Source: Chitinophagales bacterium
Lineage (GTDB): Bacteria > Bacteroidota > Bacteroidia > Chitinophagales > Chitinophagaceae
Length of the DNA stretch: 58,257 nt
Reading direction: 5' to 3'
Assembly: GCA_015654595.1 (NCBI GenBank)
Contig: JAATGQ010000237.1
Location: 1 to 58,257 of the forward strand
Below, one piece after another: positions 53,601 through 58,257 of the stretch; within the stretch, counting starts at the first letter, position 1; each line of letters opens with the position of its first letter. The notes beneath the pieces were generated by a model. It had not been told where the DNA came from, searched no databases, and saw only the letters and a list, made by a program, of their open reading frames with translations. The position numbers and the translations under genes were made by a program.

Positions 53601-53867
53601 TTCAAATTTACCCGGAGATTTATCGAAGACGGAAGCTATCTGCGGCTTCGGAATATCACGCTTGGATACAATATCAAAACCGCGTCGAAATATGTGCAAT
53701 CCCTGCGGGTGTTCGCAACCGTCAACAACCTGTTCACGATCACCAGATACAGCGGCTTTGATCCGGATATCAACGGGTATGGCGATGATCCTTCGCGCCG
53801 TGGTGTGGACATGGGCGGCTATCCCAGCGCCAAAGTATATAACATTGGCGTACAGTGCATCTTATAG
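50688..53867 (+). CDS. SusC/RagA-type TonB-linked outer-membrane transporter
   Basis: This 1059-residue transporter imports oligosaccharides across the outer membrane with its SusD lid. A signal peptide ends at VHAQ. A CarboxypepD_reg-like domain (about residues 25-105) with VTGVVKDEKGNPLAGATI follows. The TonB plug is about residues 115-230, with GTARRGNLTGSVETLSG and the SusC signature TILKDASATAIYGSRGANGVV. The barrel follows and ends in a short hydrophobic tail. The frame is open from a TTG at 50679, but the ATG at 50688 is preferred. It is the first gene of a polysaccharide utilisation locus, 22 bases before the SusD gene. Confidence 0.95.
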   Translation: MRKLIRHLTVFLLFLTTLTHVVHAQTKTVTGVVKDEKGNPLAGATITVKNEKASSTSDASGNFSIHVPASAKTLVITYVGMQEASLAIPASGSLSVVLKAGGENLGDVVVVAYGTARRGNLTGSVETLSGSDLLKGNPTNIVSGMQGKISGAVISQSDGAPGAGLNITIRGSNSFLGTQPLYVIDGIPYIIGNGDATPASATGSEQSTVNALSFLNPNDIESITILKDASATAIYGSRGANGVVIITTKKGKLGADKVEVNANLGISRVIREIKMLDAFGYATMQNEAYTNANYFEPGPTPRTVPFPGELQESPTNPDSTVYFPGPKDFIGHSTDWQKEIFQTGITNNYSVNFSGANDAGSYLISGSYLGQTGVIDKSKFEQFGIRANLTRNVKKWLTVGSNTSFNRSTNQLVKTNNEDLSGGVGVVKAALAFAPTAPLYDSGTSNFTAATQVSNPYVYARVVKNQILVSNIFSANYLEAKIIDGLTFRQNIGISYYNNQREQYYPRSTFEGLSYLGLAYEAQGWYNSITSESLLNYLRTIKGHSLTFTAGFTYEDDQSRTKNQQASNFVNDQLQDNNMSGGQNIPIISSNRSKSDLVSFIGRINDNWKDRYLLQLSFRDDGTSKFAPRNRWSQFPAAAFAWHLSNEPFMDGLLNTLNDAKIRVSYGRTGNQGISPYATLSKLIPYPYTFNGSLANGYADDFYAGPGNANLKWETTDQYDAGIDLGFLKNRVAFHADIYYKRTHDLLQNITIPPSTGFGTQLVNRGEVANKGLELSVAAIPITNKDFNWNLSANISFNRNKIISLGGGVQEQFATRINTNGDQPFIQKVGKPIGALYGYVEQDIYKNEAEVRSDPVMAGQPDAIIARTVGEIRYKDLDHDGAITSKDQQLIGNVNPSFTYGFTNSFTYKNFDLNFLIQGVYGNDIINMNTYYLSNIGGFNNVTQKMWNDRWTFTNWEHAKGPKAEEQYWRQFKFTRRFIEDGSYLRLRNITLGYNIKTASKYVQSLRVFATVNNLFTITRYSGFDPDINGYGDDPSRRGVDMGGYPSAKVYNIGVQCIL

Positions 53868-53889
53868 GTCTAACCCTCAAATTTAAAAA

Positions 53890-55521
53890 ATGAAAAAGTT
53901 TATCTCCATAATATTACCAGGTCTTCTGTTTGTATCGGCAGGCTGCAACAAAGTGCTGAAGGAGACTTCCTATAGTTTTTTGTCGACCGAAAATTTTTAC
54001 AAGACCGCCAGTGATGCGACTGCGGCCGTCAACGGTATCTACAATACCTTCTGGACCTGGGGGCTGATGAAACAACCCTACTGGCTGACAGATCTGGACT
54101 GCGACCATGCTATGGGGGCCGACTGGTTCCTGGGCAATATTGGTGCGGGCAACCCTGCCGCGTTCTCGAATATCAATGATATCTGGACCGACCACTACCT
54201 GATCATCAGCCGCGCCAACAGCGTGCTGGAAAATATTGTAAAGACGGATATGGATCCCGATCTCAAAAACCGGCTGATCGGGGAAGCGACCTTTCTGCGG
54301 GGCTGGGCTTATTTTGACCTGGTTCGTATCTACGGCTCCGTCCCGGTTCATCTGAGGACCGTCGCATCCGGCGACAGCCCCAATATGCCGAAGTCTACGG
54401 TGGCCCAGGTCTTTAACGTGGTGATCAACGACTTCAAAACGGCAGAAGGTTTATTATACAATGCCAACGACACGCGCAGCGGCGAAAAGGGCCGGATCAC
54501 CAAACAGGTTGCCTCCGCCTTTCTGGCAAAGGCTTATCTGACAATGGCATCGGGTTCCCTGAAAGGGGCTTCGCTGACGGTTAGGGGGGGCCAGGATAAT
54601 GCCATGTATTCCTATACAAAAGATGTCGTGGCCGGATATGAAGGGTTTGACAGCCATGCCTATTTCGATAGCGCAAGGATGAAGAGCCTGGAGATCCTGA
54701 AAAGCGGTCAATTCTCGCTTTTCACCAATTTTATGGATATGTGGTCGATACAGGGACGCAACCAGACCGAACATATGTGGGAGATACAGGCCCAGACCAG
54801 TGACGCCAACCTGGAGACGAACCTATATTATTATTTTAACGCTGCGCCCGCCAACCGCGCATTTGTCGCCGCCTGCTGGATGACGGACAACCACTACAAT
54901 GAATACGAACACAACGACGATCGCATTCTAAAAGGGGTCGCGCATCAGTACATCGTCGACTACGGTCAGCCGCAGTATACCAATTACATCCTTTACCCGC
55001 AGGCCGATACGGCCTTATACAAGACGGATGCGGCAGGCAATACCTATATGTGGAATGGCACCTATTATGACCGCGCCTACTCCAATAAGTACAGCTATGT
55101 CAATGATCCCGGAACACAGGTCTCGGATAATTTCATACCCATGCTCCGGTATGCGGAAGTCATGCTGATGTATGCAGAGGCGGAGAACGAGGTCAACGGA
55201 CCAGATGGAGACGCCTACAAGTACATTGACTCTGTCAGACTCCGCAGTCATGCCAGCGCTTCGACGCCAGGAATGTCGCAGCAGCAGTTCCGCTCCTTTG
55301 TATTTGCGGAGCGCGGAAGAGAGTTTGTCTTTGAAAGCCAGCGCCGGTATGACCTCCTGCGCTGGGGCGTCTATCTGCAGGTAATGAATCAGCTGGGCGT
55401 GATCATCCAGGGCAATGACCGTTTGACAAAGGTCAGGGCGTCGCGTAATCTCCTGTTCCCTATTTCTACCGACGAGGTCAATACCAATTCGGCTTTGGGC
55501 GGCAACAATCCCGGCTGGTAG
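53890..55521 (+). CDS. SusD/RagB-type starch-binding lipoprotein
   Basis: This 543-residue surface lipoprotein pairs with SusC and holds glycans at its pore. The lipobox VSAGC gives lipidated Cys19, after signal MKKFISIILPGLLF. The mature protein has the TPR-like alpha-helical bundle of SusD (SFLSTENFYKTASDATAAVNGIYNT; GEATFLRGWAYFDLVRIYGSVPVH) and the C-terminal segment EVMLMYAEAENEVNG with FVFAERGREFVFESQRRYDLLRW. These are diagnostic. It lies in the SusC operon. Confidence 0.95.
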   Translation: MKKFISIILPGLLFVSAGCNKVLKETSYSFLSTENFYKTASDATAAVNGIYNTFWTWGLMKQPYWLTDLDCDHAMGADWFLGNIGAGNPAAFSNINDIWTDHYLIISRANSVLENIVKTDMDPDLKNRLIGEATFLRGWAYFDLVRIYGSVPVHLRTVASGDSPNMPKSTVAQVFNVVINDFKTAEGLLYNANDTRSGEKGRITKQVASAFLAKAYLTMASGSLKGASLTVRGGQDNAMYSYTKDVVAGYEGFDSHAYFDSARMKSLEILKSGQFSLFTNFMDMWSIQGRNQTEHMWEIQAQTSDANLETNLYYYFNAAPANRAFVAACWMTDNHYNEYEHNDDRILKGVAHQYIVDYGQPQYTNYILYPQADTALYKTDAAGNTYMWNGTYYDRAYSNKYSYVNDPGTQVSDNFIPMLRYAEVMLMYAEAENEVNGPDGDAYKYIDSVRLRSHASASTPGMSQQQFRSFVFAERGREFVFESQRRYDLLRWGVYLQVMNQLGVIIQGNDRLTKVRASRNLLFPISTDEVNTNSALGGNNPGW

Positions 55522-55550
55522 GGCTTTTATCATCAATTAAAATCAAGAGC

Positions 55551-56687
55551 ATGAAAAAATATATTCTCCTGTTTTTCCTGGGCTTTGTCGTCCTGTGGGC
55601 TGGTTCCTGTAAAAAGAGCGGAACCCCGGACTATGGCACGCCAACGATCACCCGCGTGGCCCAGCCGCTGAACACTACAAGCATCGACTCCGGCAGCTTT
55701 ACGCAATGGGTGATTATTTACGGAACGCATCTTGCTTCTACGCAGTCGGTGTCCTTTAACGACCAGGTGGTCGCCAACTCAAACCATGGATTCTATGCCT
55801 CGGACTCTTCGGTGACAGTTCAGATCCCGCGCGCTATCCCTCAGAATGAGACGAATACCATTACGATTGTCACCAAGGGCGGGACCGTCACCTATAAATT
55901 TACCGTACTGATACCCGACCTGCAGCTGACAGACATGCTCAATGAATATACGGCGCCCGGCGACACCCTGAGATTGCTGGGACACAACTTCGATCTGTAT
56001 GGCCTGGACACTTCAGCCACGACCGTTCTTTTTGCAGGCGGCGGCTCGGCCAACGTCGTAGCAGGGACTGCCGATACGCTGAAGGTGATCGTTCCTGCGG
56101 ATGCTCAGCCCGGACCTGTGACAATAAAAGGCATAGCGCCGCTCAATATCTCGGTGACTTCGGTTGCCTGGTATTGGGATAATCGCAATTTTCTCTTCGA
56201 CTTGTCTAATTTCACCGGTTGGAATGGCCCTGCTTATCTTTCTTCCGGGCCTGATCCCGCCCCGGTAAACGGTCCGTACTTTAAGGTCAACAAATCCTGG
56301 CAGGGCGGCTATGCCTGGGATCCTTTCTGTAGTGATAACGCCTCGATCCCGGCAGAACTGGTTAATGATCCATCGCAATATGTCCATTATGCGGTGAAGT
56401 TCGAGATGAACGTGCCGGTAGGCCCTCCCTCTATGCCCCTGCCCCTCTACTTCTGTTTTAACGGCGCTGTTTTTAAAGAGCTTTTCTTTGACGTCAGCGG
56501 CAACAATACTTATCCTTTTAATACAAGAGGAAAGTGGCAGACCTTTACGGCTCCGCTGACTTTGTTTGGCCCCCTCGACAACAACCAACTAACCAATGGC
56601 ATTATCATGGAATTTATGCTGAAAGACGCTAATGCCAGCCAGAGCAATTTTTCGATCTGTAACTTCCGGATGGTCCGGATCAATTAA
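55551..56687 (+). CDS. Surface glycan-binding lipoprotein with IPT/TIG-like domains
   Basis: This 378-residue lipoprotein has the lipobox AGSC (Cys20). Two Ig-like (IPT/TIG) domains lie at about residues 30-205 (ITRVAQPLN ... WVIIYGTHLASTQSVSFND and GDTLRLLGHNFDLYG). The C-terminal region (about 210-378) resembles the carbohydrate-binding domain of SGBP-B-type proteins of PULs, with aromatic residues that could contact sugars. It is the SusE/F-position protein in the operon and probably captures the target polysaccharide. Specificity is not readable. Confidence 0.82.
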   Translation: MKKYILLFFLGFVVLWAGSCKKSGTPDYGTPTITRVAQPLNTTSIDSGSFTQWVIIYGTHLASTQSVSFNDQVVANSNHGFYASDSSVTVQIPRAIPQNETNTITIVTKGGTVTYKFTVLIPDLQLTDMLNEYTAPGDTLRLLGHNFDLYGLDTSATTVLFAGGGSANVVAGTADTLKVIVPADAQPGPVTIKGIAPLNISVTSVAWYWDNRNFLFDLSNFTGWNGPAYLSSGPDPAPVNGPYFKVNKSWQGGYAWDPFCSDNASIPAELVNDPSQYVHYAVKFEMNVPVGPPSMPLPLYFCFNGAVFKELFFDVSGNNTYPFNTRGKWQTFTAPLTLFGPLDNNQLTNGIIMEFMLKDANASQSNFSICNFRMVRIN

Positions 56688-56701
56688 ACAATCTGTTCGC
56701 T

Positions 56702-58257
56702 ATGCAATGGAGGAAACGGTCTCTTATCCTTTTATTCGTACTTTTTTTAACTTTTATCGGGAGAAGCCAGGATGTTTTTTTTAACGTAAAAAAATATGGA
56801 GCGGCCGGAGATGGACATTCGCTGGATACAAAGGCTTTTAACAAGGCGATCGCCGCTTGTCTGAAAGCCGGCGGCGGAACAGTCTATGTTCCCTCCGGAA
56901 CCTTTGTGATCGGATCGGTACAGCTCTTCAGCAATATCGATCTTCATCTCAGTTCCGGCGCAATATTGCTGGCATCGGACAATACGAACGACTATGGAAT
57001 GCAGGCCGACTATGGTTTTGGCGGAAGCGGCGCAGGCGGAAAAAAGCTTGGACTGCTGTATGCCGTCAATGCGGAGAATGTATCCATCACCGGCACGGGG
57101 ACGATCGACGGGCGTGCGGAAGCCTATATGTATTTCGATAGCGTACAGGTCAGCAGCGAAGAAGACAGCCGCTATACCCGGCAGGGCCGCGCCTATATGA
57201 ACGCGCCGGAAGGCAAAAAGGACGCCCCCGTTATGTGGAAGGGCGCTTTTATAGACCGGCCGGGAACACAGCTGATCTTTCATGCCTGCCGTAAAGTGTT
57301 GATCAAAGACATCACCGTCCGGAACGCCAATGACTGGACAATGGATCTCAACAAATGCGACGATGCCAAAGTGCTGGGGATATCCATCCAGAATAATATG
57401 AGTGTCCCCAACAGCGACGGGATCGATATGTATGATTCAAAGAATGTCGTGGTAGCCGACTGTGACGTAAGGGTCGGCGACGACGCGATGGCCGTCATCA
57501 GTACCAGTAACCTGACGGTGACGAACTGCAATTTTTACTCCCGCTCCTGCGGCATCCGTGTCGGGTATAATGGATTCAACGACGACAATTCCGGCAACCT
57601 GCTGTTCGACAATATCCGGATCTATGGCAGCAATCGCGGGATAGGTATCTTTCAAAGACGCAAAGGCGATATGTCGAACATGCTTTTCTCCAATATGATC
57701 ATCGACACGCGTCTTTATCCCGGTCAATGGTGGGGACATGGAGAACCCATCCATATCTCGGCTCTACCCGGGCTGGGAAGCAAGGAAGTAGGGACGATCA
57801 GTAATGTCCGCTTCTCCAATATCATCGCCCGGGGGGAAGAAGGGATCGTTTTGTACGGCTCTCAGGAAAGCATCCTGAAAGACATCCGCTTTGACAATCT
57901 GCAGTTGACGATAAAGGATGGGCCGATGACAAGGCTCTATGGCGGGAATTTCGATCTGCGCGCCACCAATGATCCTCGTACGGGGCTTTTCCAGCACGAT
58001 ATCCCCGCGATCTTTGCCCGTGACGTAGACGGGCTGCAGATAAAAGGCCTCGATCTGAGATGGGAGGGCCATCTGCCGGATTTCTTTACCAGCGCGATCA
58101 GCTGCGAACGCTTTCAGAACCTGCTGATCGAAGGCTTGAACGGTTCGGCGGCTCCCCATGCCGCGGACTCGACGGCGGTGATCGATCTGAGAGACGGCAA
58201 AGAGGCGGTGATACGGGATGGAGGGGCCAGCGGTTTGGCAGGCAGCGGAAAAGGCAA
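56702..58257 (+). CDS. GH28-like polygalacturonase-fold enzyme (partial)
   Basis: This open frame runs from the ATG at 56702 to the window end (518 codons, no stop), so the C-terminus is missing. A signal peptide ends at GRSQ. A pectate-lyase-type N-terminal segment (VKKYGAAGDGHSLDTKAFNKAI) precedes a right-handed beta-helix. GH28 motifs are Asn237-Ser-Asp239 (NSDGID), and Asp260-Asp261 (GDD). The usual G/SHG His is replaced by Cys283 (SCGIRVG), and the RIK motif is not clear (GIGIFQRRK). Fourth gene of the PUL. It probably acts on pectic or other uronan chains, but the altered residues leave the reaction uncertain. Confidence 0.8.
   Translation, partial: MQWRKRSLILLFVLFLTFIGRSQDVFFNVKKYGAAGDGHSLDTKAFNKAIAACLKAGGGTVYVPSGTFVIGSVQLFSNIDLHLSSGAILLASDNTNDYGMQADYGFGGSGAGGKKLGLLYAVNAENVSITGTGTIDGRAEAYMYFDSVQVSSEEDSRYTRQGRAYMNAPEGKKDAPVMWKGAFIDRPGTQLIFHACRKVLIKDITVRNANDWTMDLNKCDDAKVLGISIQNNMSVPNSDGIDMYDSKNVVVADCDVRVGDDAMAVISTSNLTVTNCNFYSRSCGIRVGYNGFNDDNSGNLLFDNIRIYGSNRGIGIFQRRKGDMSNMLFSNMIIDTRLYPGQWWGHGEPIHISALPGLGSKEVGTISNVRFSNIIARGEEGIVLYGSQESILKDIRFDNLQLTIKDGPMTRLYGGNFDLRATNDPRTGLFQHDIPAIFARDVDGLQIKGLDLRWEGHLPDFFTSAISCERFQNLLIEGLNGSAAPHAADSTAVIDLRDGKEAVIRDGGASGLAGSGKG

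Noticed and set aside
52011..53699. A 562-codon open frame antisense to SusC
   Set aside because: SusC is unmistakable on the plus strand; the antisense product has no domain, signal peptide or plausible neighbour.
1..58257. Search for CRISPR arrays, tRNA genes, insertion sequences, phage genes and toxin-antitoxin pairs
   Set aside because: No repeat-spacer pattern, tRNA cloverleaf, transposase, integrase or paired small toxin genes were seen on either strand.

Overview
The window comes from a member of the Bacteroidota, most likely the Chitinophagaceae. The signs are a SusC/SusD pair with a surface glycan-binding lipoprotein, a type IX secretion C-terminal sorting domain, LytS/LytTR two-component proteins, TPR-type histidine kinases, several TonB-dependent receptors, promoters of the Bacteroidetes form TTTG-N19/20-TAnnTTTG, and start codons without clear Shine-Dalgarno sequences. 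No tRNA, rRNA, CRISPR array, insertion sequence or phage gene was seen. This looks like ordinary chromosome rich in accessory functions.

Layout. 0-2.7 kb: an FtsX/MacB-type permease. 2.7-12 kb: a minus-strand efflux operon read as TolC-like channel, lipoprotein adaptor, RND pump 1, RND pump 2. The second pump is interrupted by an in-frame amber codon inside its last membrane helix, and an intact-looking 74-codon tail follows. 12.2-19.3 kb: a PfkB sugar kinase; a plus-strand run of DUF2809, DUF2236 (MpaB-like) and DUF885 proteins behind a dyad-covered promoter; an alginate-lyase-family protein; a Tat-exported Gfo/Idh/MocA oxidoreductase; and a small exported protein. 19.6-26.3 kb: a DPP-IV-type S9 peptidase, and an outer-membrane beta-barrel receptor divergent from a LytS/LytTR two-component pair. 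26.4-28.8 kb: a PER/CfxA-type class A beta-lactamase, an AmiD-like lipoprotein amidase and a Qnr-like pentapeptide-repeat protein. 28.9-33.3 kb: a type IX-secreted protein, a frameshifted CheB methylesterase and a TPR histidine kinase. 33.5-36.7 kb: an alpha/beta hydrolase, a DUF3455 protein, a conserved cytosolic protein and a decayed LuxR-type HTH. 36.7-41 kb: a siderophore-type TonB receptor and a membrane-anchored beta-propeller-like protein. 41.2-47 kb: an EmrAB-TolC type tripartite MFS pump divergent from an SDR/AraC gene pair, with a repeat-rich region between them. 47-50.5 kb: zinc alcohol dehydrogenase, cupin, NAD-dependent epimerase-like SDR, and a divergent Crp/Fnr regulator. 50.7-58.3 kb: the start of a polysaccharide utilisation locus (SusC, SusD, surface glycan-binding protein, GH28-like polygalacturonase-fold enzyme) running off the right edge.

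Themes. Two complete tripartite pumps, a class A beta-lactamase, a cell-wall amidase and a pentapeptide-repeat gyrase-protector-like protein make the window rich in probable intrinsic resistance and envelope functions. The PUL, the alginate-lyase-family protein and the sugar oxidoreductase suggest uronate-rich plant or algal polysaccharides as food. Three genes show decay: the amber codon in RND pump 2, the frameshift in CheB, and the LuxR HTH relic. I found no clearly new multi-gene system. The strongest leads are the amber-interrupted tandem pump, the CheB frameshift with all catalytic residues still encoded, the GH28-like enzyme lacking the usual His, and several unassigned palindromic operators.
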